Source of the DNA: Luteimonas galliterrae
GTDB taxonomy: Bacteria; Pseudomonadota; Gammaproteobacteria; Xanthomonadales; Xanthomonadaceae
Assembly (NCBI RefSeq): GCF_023374055.1
Contig: NZ_JAMBEP010000002.1
Span: 124,001-188,000 of the forward strand
Length of the DNA stretch: 64,000 bases
Reading direction: 5' to 3'
The notes beneath the pieces are model-generated. The model made no database searches. It was not told the origin of the DNA and was given only the letters and a program-made list of their open reading frames with translations. This document shows, in pieces, positions 1-8,166 of this stretch (position 1 is the stretch's first letter; each line of letters opens with the position of its first letter). Made by a program: the position numbers and the translations under genes.

Positions 1-314
1 TTGGCTTTGGTCTTCAGACGAATGGCGCTGAGTGTGGGGCCGCCTTCCATCGACAGATCCACCTCGGCGCGCGTATCCAGCGCTTCCGGCGGATGGCCGG
101 CGTCGCTCAGCATGGCCGACAGCGCCATCGTGAAGCAGCCGGCGTGCGCGGCGGCGATCAGTTCCTCGGGGTTGGTGCCTTTGACATCGCCGAAACGGGT
201 GTTGAAGCCGTAGCGCGTGTTCTCCATCAGCCCGCTCTGCGGCGTGCTGAGCTGGCCCTGTCCGGTCTTGAGGTCGCCTTCCCAGTGCGCGGTGGCGTGG
301 CGCGAGATGCCCAT
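1..314 (-). CDS. osmC: OsmC family peroxiredoxin (C-terminus outside window)
   Basis: This is the N-terminal 104 residues of an OsmC-type organic hydroperoxide reductase, which detoxifies organic peroxides with a cysteine pair. The reading frame starts MGISRHATAHWEGDLK and continues with YGFNTRFGDVKGTNPEEL, very close to E. coli OsmC. The first redox cysteine is at residue 60 in HAGCFTMALS. The second cysteine lies beyond the window edge and cannot be checked. The ATG is preceded by a GGAGG ribosome site about 5 bases upstream. The gene diverges from the EF-G-like gene across about 250 bp. Confidence 0.93.
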   Translation of the reverse strand, partial: MGISRHATAHWEGDLKTGQGQLSTPQSGLMENTRYGFNTRFGDVKGTNPEELIAAAHAGCFTMALSAMLSDAGHPPEALDTRAEVDLSMEGGPTLSAIRLKTKA

Positions 315-564
315 GTCGTCCTCCGTAGGTGTGTGGATGTTGCGGTCGCGCCCAGCCTAATCAGGCGATCGTTACGTAAGCGTTGCCATGCTGCGCTGCA
401 ACGGCGATCCGGGTCTGGGCACGGGCGCGATGCCGCGCTAAGGTGACGATCCGCCATGACCGACGCGCGGTCGCCTGCCAGCCAGGCAAACGCGACCAGG
501 GGCAGCTTCCGCAACGCCGACCATGACGTCCTCTTCAACCCAGACCCCAGGGAGAGACGGACTC

Positions 565-2628
565 ATGTCCTACAGCACAGAACAAATCCGCAACGTGGCT
601 CTTGCAGGCCACCCGGGCGCCGGCAAAACAACGCTTTTCGAAGCCCTGCTGCATGCCGGCGGCGCCGTCCAGACGGCAGGCACGATCGAACGCGGCACCA
701 CGGTCTCCGATTTCGATCCGCTGGAAAAGGAACGCGGCCACTCCATCGATGCCGCTATCGCCAGCATCGACCACGCCGCGGCGGGTCAACCACTTGTACA
801 CGTCAACCTGATCGACACGCCCGGCTACCCCGATTTCCGCGGCCCCACGCTGTCCGCACTGGCCGCGGTGGAAACCGCGATGATCGTGGTCGACGCCGAC
901 ACCGGCATCGGCTACGGCACCCGCCGCATGATGGAGCACGCCAAGGCGCGCAACCTGTGCCGGGTAATCGTGGTCAACAAGATCGACCACGACGGCGCCA
1001 GCAGCGCCCGCCTGCTCGACGAATTGCGCGACGCCTTCGGGCCGGAAGTGTTGCCGCTCAACCTGCCCGCGGATGGCGGCAAGGCCGTCGTGGACTGTTT
1101 CGGCCAGTCGTCGGGCGACAGCGACCTGGGACCGGTCGCCGACTGGCACCAGAAGATCATCGACCAGGTGGTCGAGATCAACGAAACCGTGATGGACCAT
1201 TACCTCGACCTCGGCGAAGCCGGCCTGAGCGGCGAAGAGCTGCACGATGCGTTCGAGCAATGCCTGCGCGAAGGGCATCTGGTGCCGGTGTGCTTCGTCT
1301 CGGCGCGCAGCGGCGCGGGCGTCAAGGAACTGCTGGACGTGGCCGAGAAGCTGTTCCCGCATCCGGGCGAGGCGAATCCGCCGCCGTTCCATAAGGGCAA
1401 CGGCGCCGACGCGCAGCCGATCGAGGCCAAGCCGGATCCGAAGGCGCACGTGATCGCCGACGTGTTCCGCATCGTCAACGACCCCTTCGTCGGCAAGCTC
1501 GGCGTGTTCCGCGTCTACCAGGGCACGGTGAAGAAGGATACGCAGCTGTTCGTCGACGACGGCAAGAAGCCGTTCAAGGTGGCGCACCTGTTCAAGCTCA
1601 AGGGCAAGGACCACAGCGAGATCGCGCAGGCGGTGCCCGGCGACATCGCCGCGGTCGCCAAGGTGGACGACTTGCATTTCGATGCCGTGCTGCACGACAG
1701 CCACGACGAAGACCAGATCCACCTGGCGCCGCTCTCCTTCCCCAAACCGATGTTCGGCCTGGCGATCAACGCCGCCAGCAAGGGCCAGGAGCAGAAACTC
1801 GCCACCGCGCTGCACAAGCTGTCCGAAGAAGACCCCTGCTTCCATGTCGAGCACGAAGCCGAAACCAACGAGACCGTGATCCGCGGCTTGTCCGACTTGC
1901 ATCTGCGCGTGAACCTGCAGCGGCTCAAGGACAAGTACGGCGTGGATGTGACCACCCGCCCGCCGCGCATCGCCTACCGCGAAACCATCGGCGCCAAGGC
2001 CGAGGGCCACCACCGCCACAAGAAGCAGACCGGCGGCGCGGGCCAGTTCGGCGAGGTGTTCCTGCGCATCGAACCGCTGCCGCGCGGCAGCGGCTTCGAA
2101 TTCGTCGATGAAGTGAAGGGCGGTACGATTCCTGGCCAGTTCCTGCCCGCGGTCGAGAAAGGCGTGCGCCAGGTGCTGTCCGGCGGCGCCATCGCCGGCT
2201 ATCCGATGCAGGACGTGCGCGTCATCGTCTACGACGGCAAGCACCATCCGGTCGACAGCAAGGAAGTCGCTTTCGTCGCCGCCGGCAAGAAGGCCTTCCT
2301 GGATGCGATCGGCAAAGCCAAGCCGCAAGTGCTGGAGCCGATCGTCGACTTGGACGTGAATGCGCCGGAGCAGCACATGGGCGACATCAGCGGCGGCCTG
2401 GCCAGCAAGCGCGCGCGCATCAACGGCACCGATTCGGCGCGCGGCGGCGAAATCGTCGTCAAGGCGCAAGTGCCCCTATCCGAACTGGAGGGCTATGCCG
2501 CCGAGTTGAAATCGGTCACCGCAGGCCGCGGACGTTACTCGCTGGATTTCAGCCATTACGAACCCGTGCCTGCGCAGGTGCAGCAGAAACTCGTGGAAGC
2601 CTATAAACCCAAACACGAAGAAGATTGA
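565..2628 (+). CDS. fusA: Elongation factor G-like GTPase (EF-G paralogue type)
   Basis: The product is 687 aa with EF-G architecture: GTPase domain, domain II, and domains III-V. The P-loop GHPGAGKTTL is near residues 15-24, G3 DTPGYPDF near 83, G4 NKID near 137 and SARSGAGV at the G5 position. Switch I reads ERGHSI where canonical EF-G has ERGITI, as in the EF-G-2-like branch, so this is probably a paralogue and not the str-operon fusA; no rpsL, rpsG or tuf lies nearby. Domain IV motifs such as GGTIPGQFLPAVEKG are intact. I chose the ATG at 565 over one 42 bases upstream because GGAGAGA sits just before it and homologues start MSYST. A role in translocation or ribosome recycling is inferred from the family. 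Confidence 0.88.
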   Translation: MSYSTEQIRNVALAGHPGAGKTTLFEALLHAGGAVQTAGTIERGTTVSDFDPLEKERGHSIDAAIASIDHAAAGQPLVHVNLIDTPGYPDFRGPTLSALAAVETAMIVVDADTGIGYGTRRMMEHAKARNLCRVIVVNKIDHDGASSARLLDELRDAFGPEVLPLNLPADGGKAVVDCFGQSSGDSDLGPVADWHQKIIDQVVEINETVMDHYLDLGEAGLSGEELHDAFEQCLREGHLVPVCFVSARSGAGVKELLDVAEKLFPHPGEANPPPFHKGNGADAQPIEAKPDPKAHVIADVFRIVNDPFVGKLGVFRVYQGTVKKDTQLFVDDGKKPFKVAHLFKLKGKDHSEIAQAVPGDIAAVAKVDDLHFDAVLHDSHDEDQIHLAPLSFPKPMFGLAINAASKGQEQKLATALHKLSEEDPCFHVEHEAETNETVIRGLSDLHLRVNLQRLKDKYGVDVTTRPPRIAYRETIGAKAEGHHRHKKQTGGAGQFGEVFLRIEPLPRGSGFEFVDEVKGGTIPGQFLPAVEKGVRQVLSGGAIAGYPMQDVRVIVYDGKHHPVDSKEVAFVAAGKKAFLDAIGKAKPQVLEPIVDLDVNAPEQHMGDISGGLASKRARINGTDSARGGEIVVKAQVPLSELEGYAAELKSVTAGRGRYSLDFSHYEPVPAQVQQKLVEAYKPKHEED

Positions 2629-2631
2629 CGT

Positions 2632-2662
2632 AGCCCGGGTGGAGCCGAAGGCGATACCGCGC
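2632..2662 (+). repeat. Degenerate REP unit left of the RAYT gene
   Basis: The sequence GTAGCCCGGGTGGAGCC at the start of this unit matches, in inverted orientation, the intact REP at 3379-3410 on the other side of the RAYT gene. This copy carries two extra bases and a changed tail, so it looks older. Paired REPs flanking a RAYT are the expected substrate of that transposase. Confidence 0.75.
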
Positions 2663-2691
2663 CATCGGGTCGCTCCTTTACGATGCCATCC

Positions 2692-2802
2692 CAACGCGCC
2701 GCCGCGCGCTGCGAGCCATCGATTGCGGCTGCTCTTCGCTCGGAATGCCGAGACCGAAAAAACCGTCGTAATTGGCCATACGCAGCGCGCGGCGGCGCGT
2801 TG
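2692..2802. repeat. Perfect 22-bp inverted repeat upstream of RAYT
   Basis: The left arm 2692-2713 (CAACGCGCCGCCGCGCGCTG...) is the exact reverse complement of the right arm 2781-2802. They are separated by 67 bases that are less GC-rich. The structure sits between the EF-G-like gene and the RAYT reading frame. It may be a second REP type or part of the RAYT recognition region. Confidence 0.7.
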
Positions 2803-2884
2803 CGCCCACATCGCAAACGGATGACGCGGCAGCGCGGTCCTCCATCGCCGGCAACGCATCCCCGGCGGCACGTACTTCTTCACT

Positions 2885-3355
2885 TTGCCGTTGAGCGATC
2901 GCTCACAACGGCTGCTGACCGAACATATCGAAAGCCTTCGCCTAGCTTATGCGTCGGTTCGCAAGCGGCACCCCTTCCAGACCGATGCCATCGTCACCCT
3001 CCCCGACCATCTGCACTGCTTGTGGACGTTGCCGGAAGGCGATGCCGACTATCCGACGCGCCGGCGATCGATCAAGACCCGGTTCACCGCGTCTCTCGCC
3101 GCAAGCGGGATACGTGCCAATCGCCGGTGCCATGAACGCGCCGTCTGGCAACCGCGTTTCTGGGAACACGCCATCCGCGACGAGATGGATCTGTCGCGCC
3201 ATATCGATTACATCCACTTCAACCCGGTGAAGCATGGCCTAACCGACCGTGTCTCGGACTGGCCGCATTCCTCGTTCCATCGTTTCTGCAGAGATGGAAA
3301 CCTGCTTAAGGATTGGGCCGGCGTTTTCGAGTCACACCATAAGAAAGGCGAGTAA
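2885..3355 (+). CDS. REP-associated tyrosine transposase (RAYT), 5' end damaged
   Basis: This is a Y1-type HUH single-strand transposase of the IS200/IS605-related RAYT group that mobilises REP palindromes. The metal-binding HUH motif is in LPDHLHCLW and the catalytic tyrosine in HIDYIHFNPVKHGL. The only available start in frame is the TTG at 2885, giving 156 aa. The conserved N-terminus (HRRQRIPGGTYFFT) is encoded in the same frame upstream from 2843, but there is a stop at 2822 and no ATG, GTG or TTG between them. The gene is therefore either starting internally or decaying. It is flanked by inverted REP units, the normal signature of this family. Confidence 0.85.
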   Translation: MPLSDRSQRLLTEHIESLRLAYASVRKRHPFQTDAIVTLPDHLHCLWTLPEGDADYPTRRRSIKTRFTASLAASGIRANRRCHERAVWQPRFWEHAIRDEMDLSRHIDYIHFNPVKHGLTDRVSDWPHSSFHRFCRDGNLLKDWAGVFESHHKKGE

Positions 3356-3378
3356 GCACCGCATCTGCGAGGAAAAAG

Positions 3379-3410
3379 CCCCGGGTATCGCTTCGCTCCA
3401 CCCGGGCTAC
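3379..3410 (-). repeat. REP unit right of the RAYT gene
   Basis: This unit begins CCCCGGGTATCGCTTCG and ends ACCCGGGCTAC; the CCGGGT and ACCCGG ends pair to form a hairpin. It is the inverted partner of the unit at 2632-2662 and lies just 3' of the transposase gene, where it may also act as a transcription stop. Confidence 0.8.
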
Positions 3411-3490
3411 GCTGGAGCTGAGTCGGTCGATCTGGCGGCTTTCTCGGCATCCCCGTCCATCGATTTCTTTCAAATGCCTGAAAAAAAGGC

Positions 3491-3519
3491 TTGGCGTGGC
3501 GCTGCGCATGCCCTACATT
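3491..3519 (+). promoter_or_regulatory. Predicted sigma-70 promoter of the HU-like gene
   Basis: A TTGGCG -35 box (3491-3496) and a TACATT -10 box (3514-3519) are separated by exactly 17 bases. This predicts a leader of about 50 bases before the ATG at 3576. Confidence 0.6.
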
Positions 3520-3575
3520 TCGCTTGCCGACGGGGTCGGCCCAGACAACCAACCAAGAGTATCGACAGGATAACT

Positions 3576-3962
3576 ATGGCAAAGAGTGCGAAAAAAGCCG
3601 CTAAGAAAGCCGCTCCGAAGAAGTCCGCCGCCAAGGCGGGCCCGGCCAAGCCGATCAAGGAAGCGCTGAGCAAGTCCGGCCTGGTGTCACACATCGCCGA
3701 ATCGAGCGGCGTGCTGGCCAAGGACGTCAAGGCCGTGCTGGCTTCGCTGGAGTCGGCCATCGCCGGTTCGATCAGCAAGAAGGGCGCTGGTTCCTTCACC
3801 CTGCCGGGCCTGTTCAAGGTGACCTCGGTCGCCGTCGCCGCCAAGCCGAAGCGCAAGGGCAAGAACCCCTTCACCGGCGAAGAGCAGTGGTTCGCCGCCA
3901 AGCCGGCTTCGGTCAAGGTCAAGGTCCGTCCGCTGAAGAAGCTGAAAGACGCTGCCGCCTGA
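3576..3962 (+). CDS. HU-family histone-like DNA-binding protein with Lys/Ala tail
   Basis: The product is 128 aa. The first ~25 residues are almost all Lys, Ala and Pro, a histone-H1-like tail. A HU/IHF fold follows from about residue 28 (KPIKEALSKSGLVSHIAESS). The DNA-clasping beta-arm region contains KRKGKNPFTGEEQW, matching the RKGRNPxTGE signature of HU proteins. It should compact or bend nucleoid DNA as a dimer. AGGA precedes the ATG at 3576 by a few bases and a good promoter lies upstream. The N-terminal extension makes it longer than typical 90-residue HU. Confidence 0.88.
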   Translation: MAKSAKKAAKKAAPKKSAAKAGPAKPIKEALSKSGLVSHIAESSGVLAKDVKAVLASLESAIAGSISKKGAGSFTLPGLFKVTSVAVAAKPKRKGKNPFTGEEQWFAAKPASVKVKVRPLKKLKDAAA

Positions 3963-3981
3963 TCGCGATGCTATTCCCGCC

Positions 3982-4003
3982 GGAACGGCAATCTTGCCGT
4001 TCC
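3982..4003. terminator. Hairpin after the HU-like gene
   Basis: GGAACGGCA and TGCCGTTCC form a perfect 9-bp stem with the 4-base loop ATCT, starting 20 bases after the stop codon. There is no T run, so termination strength is uncertain. Confidence 0.5.
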
Positions 4004-4053
4004 GCGCGGTTTGCGGCCGACGCGCACGCCGGCCGTCGCGTTGACTGCGGGTC

Positions 4054-4464
4054 ATGGACGCGCTCTCTCCTGCCTTCGCCGCTTTTCTCGCCGACGCCAT
4101 CCTGGCGCTGCATGTCGGCATCGTCGCCTTCGTGGTGTTCGGCCAGGCCGCGATCCTGATCGGCGCCTGGCGCCGCTGGCGCTGGATCCGCAACTTTCGC
4201 TTCCGCATCGCCCATCTCGCGCTGATGCTGTTCATCGCGCTGCAGGCTTGGCTCGGCCAGTTGTGTCCCTTGACCGTGTGGGAACAGGCGCTGCGCGGCC
4301 ATGCCGGACAAACCGCCTACGCGGCATCCTTCATCGAGCATTGGCTTTCGCGGCTGATCTTCTTCCAGGCGCCGTGGTGGGCCTTCGTCGCCGCCTACAG
4401 CGCTTTCGCCGCCGTGGCGCTGGCCTGCTGGTATTGGGTGGCGCCGCGCCGGAAGGGCCGCTAA
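4054..4464 (+). CDS. DUF2784 family inner-membrane protein
   Basis: This 136-residue protein has about four hydrophobic segments (roughly residues 10-35, 50-65, 95-105 and 110-128). Conserved DUF2784 features are visible: the N-terminal HVGIVAFVVFGQ helix and RNFRFRIAHLALML, followed by CPLTVWEQALR. The molecular function of the family is unknown. It stands alone between the HU-like gene and a small hydrophobic protein on the same strand. Confidence 0.82.
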   Translation: MDALSPAFAAFLADAILALHVGIVAFVVFGQAAILIGAWRRWRWIRNFRFRIAHLALMLFIALQAWLGQLCPLTVWEQALRGHAGQTAYAASFIEHWLSRLIFFQAPWWAFVAAYSAFAAVALACWYWVAPRRKGR

Positions 4465-4569
4465 GCCGCCGCACCGCGGCATGCAAATCGAACCGGACAG
4501 GTCCATGATCGTCTCTGGGGGGTTCATGGAGCCGCAACGACACCTCATCAACTCAGCGGGAGTAAGTCG

Positions 4570-4869
4570 ATGGATATCGTCGGTCTGCTTGTGAATGCGG
4601 TTGCGGGTGCGGTCGGTGGCGGCGCCACCGGTAAGGCGATGAAGGAAAAAGGCCTGGGCACGATGGGCGACACCATCGTCGGCCTGATCGGCGGCATCGG
4701 CGGCGGCGCCCTGATGCAGCAATTGGGTTTCCTGGCCAATACCGCGCAGTCGGCGGGCTTCGATGTCGGCGCACTGGCAGGCCAATTGGTCGGCGGCGGC
4801 GTGGCCGGAGCGATCCTCACCGCGATCGTCGGCATGGCCAAGAACGCTGCGGCCAAACGCCCTGGTTGA
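4570..4869 (+). CDS. Small glycine-rich hydrophobic protein, unknown function
   Basis: The 99-residue product is rich in Gly and Ala, with three likely membrane or glycine-zipper segments (residues about 2-20, 35-50 and 65-90), for example GDTIVGLIGGIGGGAL. GGGAG lies 8 bases before the ATG, supporting the start. Glycine-zipper patterns of this sort occur in small membrane proteins of several families, but I cannot assign it to one. No enzymatic motif is visible. Confidence 0.7.
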   Translation: MDIVGLLVNAVAGAVGGGATGKAMKEKGLGTMGDTIVGLIGGIGGGALMQQLGFLANTAQSAGFDVGALAGQLVGGGVAGAILTAIVGMAKNAAAKRPG

Positions 4870-4993
4870 GAGTAAGGCCGCATCGGCACGAACGACCGTG
4901 CGGATACGGTTCGCCGAATGGAACGCACCGGCGCGCCTATGCGCCCGCACGACGCGCTAGGCTTGGCGCGTCGCAGATACCGGCACTACCGTC

Positions 4994-5632
4994 ATGTCCT
5001 TGTTCGACCTCCCCACCCTGCTCGCCTATCTCGCCGCAGCCACCGTGCTGGTGCTGATTCCGGGGCCGGGCACGGCCTGGATCGTCGCGCAAACCGTCGC
5101 CGGCGGCACGCGCCGCGGATTGCAGGCGGGCCTCGGACTCGAAACGGCGACGTTGATCCATGCACTCGCCGCGGGCTTGGGTTTGTCGGCGTTGCTGGCC
5201 GCTTCGGCGATCGCTTTCGAAGTGCTCAAGTACGCCGGCGCGGCCTACCTGGTGTGGCTGGGCATCAAGGCCTGGCGCGATAAGCCGGCGATGGAAACCG
5301 CGCCGTCCGCGCAGACGCCGACGCTCGGACGCCATGTGTACCGCCGCTCGGTACTCACCGGCGTGCTCAACCCGAAAGTCGCGGCGTTCTTCCTCGCCTT
5401 CCTGCCGCAATTCGTGCACCCGGAACGCGGCCTGGTGTGGCTGCAGTTCCTGGTGCTGGGCGTATTGCTGTCGCTGATCGGCTTCAGCCACAGCAGCGTG
5501 CTGGCCTTCGCGATCGGCCGCTTCGGCCGCCGCTTGTCGGCCGATGCGCGTTTCGCGCGCTGGCGGCAGAAACTGATCGGCACCGTCTTCGTCGGCTTGG
5601 GCGTGCGGTTGGCGGCGCAGCACCAGGCCTGA
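4994..5632 (+). CDS. LysE/RhtB family amino-acid exporter
   Basis: This is a 212-aa integral membrane protein with about six hydrophobic segments. The N-terminal motif LVLIPGPGTAWIVAQTVAGG is the family signature (PGPxxxxV...GxxxG). Further landmarks are LKYAGAAYLVWLGIKAWR and LNPKVAAFFLAFLPQFV. Members export amino acids or related metabolites by proton exchange; the substrate cannot be read from the sequence. The gene appears monocistronic. Confidence 0.88.
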   Translation: MSLFDLPTLLAYLAAATVLVLIPGPGTAWIVAQTVAGGTRRGLQAGLGLETATLIHALAAGLGLSALLAASAIAFEVLKYAGAAYLVWLGIKAWRDKPAMETAPSAQTPTLGRHVYRRSVLTGVLNPKVAAFFLAFLPQFVHPERGLVWLQFLVLGVLLSLIGFSHSSVLAFAIGRFGRRLSADARFARWRQKLIGTVFVGLGVRLAAQHQA

Positions 5633-5728
5633 CGCACCCGTGTCCGCCCGCGACGCGGACGCGGCGCCCTTTGCCGCGCCCGTCGCCGGACGCTAGCATG
5701 CGTTGCGTCGACAACAGGGGAATCGCGC

Positions 5729-6268
5729 ATGGCCCACCGTAGCCTCTGGCTGTTCGCGCTCGCGCTGCTGGTGGGGATCGCATTGTTGCTGGGCAGATCC
5801 TGCACGCGCGACGATACGGCCGGCAACAGCGCCGCGGTCGCGCCCGCAGCGAGCGATGCGGCCGCAGACGCGTCTGGACCCGAATCCGGTGCCGCGGCGG
5901 CGGAGGGCCAACGCCAGCAAGCCATCTCCACGGCGGTCGACACGCTGCATCGCTACCTGTTCGCGATCAGTACCGGCGACCATGCCAAAGCGAATGCATT
6001 CTGGGCCGACGGAAAACCCGCTGCGGCGCCGGCCGAAGCGGACCTGCGCACGCTCCAAGGCGCCAGCGCCCGCATCCAGAACGATCCGCCCAAACCGCTG
6101 GATTCCGAAGCGGTGCCGGCGGCGCTGGAAATTCCGATCGAACTGCGCATCAGCGTCGAAGGCGCGCCGGTGCGCCACTACTCGGGCTGGTATCGCTTGC
6201 GCGCCGCCAATCCGGTCCAGGGCCCGTGGAAGATCACCTCGGCCTCGGTCAGGGTGCGCACGCCTTGA
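5729..6268 (+). CDS. Membrane-anchored protein with a lipoprotein-like C-terminal domain, unknown
   Basis: The 179-residue product has one N-terminal hydrophobic helix (residues 5-22), a low-complexity Ala/Gly/Asp linker, and a globular domain from about residue 65. That domain starts with TLHRYLFAISTGDHAKANAFW and ends with strands such as GWYRLRAAN and WKITSASVRV. The layout matches that of the lipoprotein encoded at 8721-9452 (helix with xxxxINxGxxxxAxxLW, then strands), so both may share an NTF2-like fold. This comparison was made by eye. No catalytic motif is visible. Confidence 0.65.
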   Translation: MAHRSLWLFALALLVGIALLLGRSCTRDDTAGNSAAVAPAASDAAADASGPESGAAAAEGQRQQAISTAVDTLHRYLFAISTGDHAKANAFWADGKPAAAPAEADLRTLQGASARIQNDPPKPLDSEAVPAALEIPIELRISVEGAPVRHYSGWYRLRAANPVQGPWKITSASVRVRTP

Positions 6269-6345
6269 CGCCGATCGCGCTGCCGCGCTTGAAGCCCGCC
6301 GCTTCGCCCACATCCGTATTGGAACGAACCGCGACGGAGCTATTC

Positions 6346-7050
6346 GTGAAAGCACAGGGTTTCCTCGATCAACTGTTCAAGACCGCCCAACAAGGATTGG
6401 GCAACGGCGCCCTGGACGGGCTGCTCGGCGGCGGCGCGCGCACGTCGCAGCCGCAAACCGGGGCAGCGCCCGACAAGGGCTTGCTGAACGCCGATTTCGG
6501 CAAGGGCGCGCTCGCCGGCGGTGCGCTGGGATTGCTGCTGGGCAGGAACCGCACCACGCGCAAGCTGGCCACCTACGGCGGCCTGGCCGCGCTCGGCGTG
6601 ATGGCCTACAAGGCCTACGGCGATTACAAGCGCCAGCAGGAAGGCGCGTCGTCCGCCGAACCGCGCACCGTCGACCGCCTGCCGGCGCCGGAAGCCGAGC
6701 TGCACAGCCAAGCCATCCTGAAAGCCTTGGTAGCCGCCGCCAAAGCCGACGGCCACATCGACGAACGCGAACGCGCGGTGATCGAAGGCGAGTTCAGCCG
6801 CATCGACGACGACCCGCAGCTTCGGCAATGGCTCAGCAGCGAACTGCAGCGCCCGCTGGATCCGGCCGAAGTCGCGCGTGCGGCGACCACGCCCGAAATG
6901 GCTTCGGAAATGTACCTGGCCAGCGTGCTCGCCGCGGACGAACAAAGCTTCATGGAGCGCGCCTACCTGGACGAACTGGCGCGCCAGCTCAAGCTCGACG
7001 ATGCCTTGAAGGCGAAACTCGAGCAGCAAGTGCGCGACGCCGCCGCCTGA
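6346..7050 (+). CDS. DUF533/TerB-like family protein
   Basis: The product has 234 residues. The GTG at 6346 is preceded by GGAG; an earlier in-frame ATG would lie inside the previous gene and was not chosen. An N-terminal linker is followed by a glycine-rich hydrophobic segment (GALAGGALGLLLGRN) and another (YGGLAALGVMAYKAY). The C-terminal half is a helical TerB-like domain with AAAKADGHIDERERAVIEGE, matching E. coli YebE-type DUF533 proteins. The function is unknown; the acidic helical domain may bind metal. Only 10 bases separate it from the peptidase gene downstream. Confidence 0.85.
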   Translation: MKAQGFLDQLFKTAQQGLGNGALDGLLGGGARTSQPQTGAAPDKGLLNADFGKGALAGGALGLLLGRNRTTRKLATYGGLAALGVMAYKAYGDYKRQQEGASSAEPRTVDRLPAPEAELHSQAILKALVAAAKADGHIDERERAVIEGEFSRIDDDPQLRQWLSSELQRPLDPAEVARAATTPEMASEMYLASVLAADEQSFMERAYLDELARQLKLDDALKAKLEQQVRDAAA

Positions 7051-7060
7051 CTCCGCTGCC

Positions 7061-7618
7061 ATGCATGGCCTGCTGAAAGCCGCAGTCGCGCTGTCGCTGC
7101 TAGCGGCGGCCGCGTTTTGGTCGTGGCGCCAGCCCTTCATGTTGCAGCCGCGCACCTGGTGGGAATTGTCCCGGTTGCGACCGCCGGTTTCCCTGCCCAG
7201 TCCGGTCGACGGCGTCGACGCGCGGCGCATCGCCGATACCTACGGCGCGCCGCGCGGCGCCGACCGCCGCCATGCGGGCGTCGACATCTTCGCCGCACGC
7301 GGCGCCGCGGTGACCAGCACCACGCGCGGACTCGTGCTGTCGGTTCGCGAAGGCGGCCTGGGCGGCAGGCAGGTGTGGATCCTGGGCCCGGCGCACGAGC
7401 GGCACTATTACGCGCACCTGCAGGACTGGGCGCCGGGCCTGGCGGCCGGCGACGTCGTCCGCGCCGGCGACAGGCTCGGCAGCGTCGGCGACAGCGGCAA
7501 CGCGCGCGGCACGCCGCCGCATCTGCATTACGGCATCTACGGCCGCGATGGCGCCTACGATCCGCTGCCATTGCTGCGGGCCGCCGCGAAGTCCGGAACG
7601 GCCGCTTCCAGCCGTTGA
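7061..7618 (+). CDS. M23 family metallopeptidase (LytM domain)
   Basis: This is a 185-aa probable periplasmic peptidoglycan endopeptidase. An N-terminal signal or anchor helix (residues about 5-22) precedes a LytM domain. The zinc ligands are visible: RRHAGVDIFA gives the HxxxD pair and PPHLHYGIY gives the HxH motif; an additional His is in YYAHLQDW. It begins 10 bases after the DUF533 gene and is probably co-transcribed. All catalytic residues are present, so it is likely an active enzyme and not a degenerate activator such as EnvC. Confidence 0.9.
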   Translation: MHGLLKAAVALSLLAAAAFWSWRQPFMLQPRTWWELSRLRPPVSLPSPVDGVDARRIADTYGAPRGADRRHAGVDIFAARGAAVTSTTRGLVLSVREGGLGGRQVWILGPAHERHYYAHLQDWAPGLAAGDVVRAGDRLGSVGDSGNARGTPPHLHYGIYGRDGAYDPLPLLRAAAKSGTAASSR

Positions 7619-7685
7619 CGGCCGGCGCCAGGATCGGCGGCATCGAGTAACATTCGGCCGAAGCGCCCCACCTCCTGGAATCCAC

Positions 7686-8108
7686 ATGGACAAGCGTTTC
7701 TGGATCTGCGGATTGGCGATGTCGGTGGCGACCCTGCTGACCGGCTATGCCGTGCACGGCGGGTTGCTGGCCGCGGACTACGCGCCTCTGTACGGCACGC
7801 TGCTGCGCACGCCCGAACAGCAGGAACCCTACTTCGCATGGCTGATCGTGGCCGACTTGCTGATCGGTTTCGCCATGACCTGGCTCTACCGTTTCGGTTT
7901 TTCGGAAGGCCGGTCGACCGCCGCCCAGGGTTTGCGTTTCGGCTTCGCGATCGCATTGCTGGCGGCCGTTCCCCTGCACCTGATCTATTACGCGATCCAG
8001 CCGCTGTCCGGCGCGCTCGTCGCCAAGCAGGTGGCCTTCGACACGATCCGTTTCATGCTGCTCGGCTTGCTGATCGCGTACCTGCAGCCGCGCCGACCGG
8101 TACTCTGA
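7686..8108 (+). CDS. Four-helix integral membrane protein, unknown function
   Basis: The product is 140 aa and almost entirely hydrophobic, with segments near residues 5-25, 50-68, 80-100 and 118-134. Recognisable stretches are GYAVHGGLLAADY and LRFGFAIALLAAVPLHLIYYA. It resembles small membrane proteins of the DUF1761-like type, but I cannot confirm the family. The ATG at 7686 was chosen because the sequence before it lies inside the preceding gene. Confidence 0.7.
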   Translation: MDKRFWICGLAMSVATLLTGYAVHGGLLAADYAPLYGTLLRTPEQQEPYFAWLIVADLLIGFAMTWLYRFGFSEGRSTAAQGLRFGFAIALLAAVPLHLIYYAIQPLSGALVAKQVAFDTIRFMLLGLLIAYLQPRRPVL

Positions 8109-8166
8109 CCGCTAACCGCACGTTCACCGCCGCCGCGTAGGCTGCATGCCAGCCACGGAGCACCGC

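Noticed and set aside
535-2469. A 644-residue open frame on the minus strand opposite the EF-G-like gene
   Set aside because: It is a shadow of a high-GC gene: composition is Ala/Val/His/Gln-rich, no domain is visible, and the plus strand is clearly EF-G.
4570-4869. Calling the small Gly-rich protein a GlsB/YeaQ family member
   Set aside because: Helix pattern is only loosely similar and the conserved features seen in the protein at 32329-32625 are missing.
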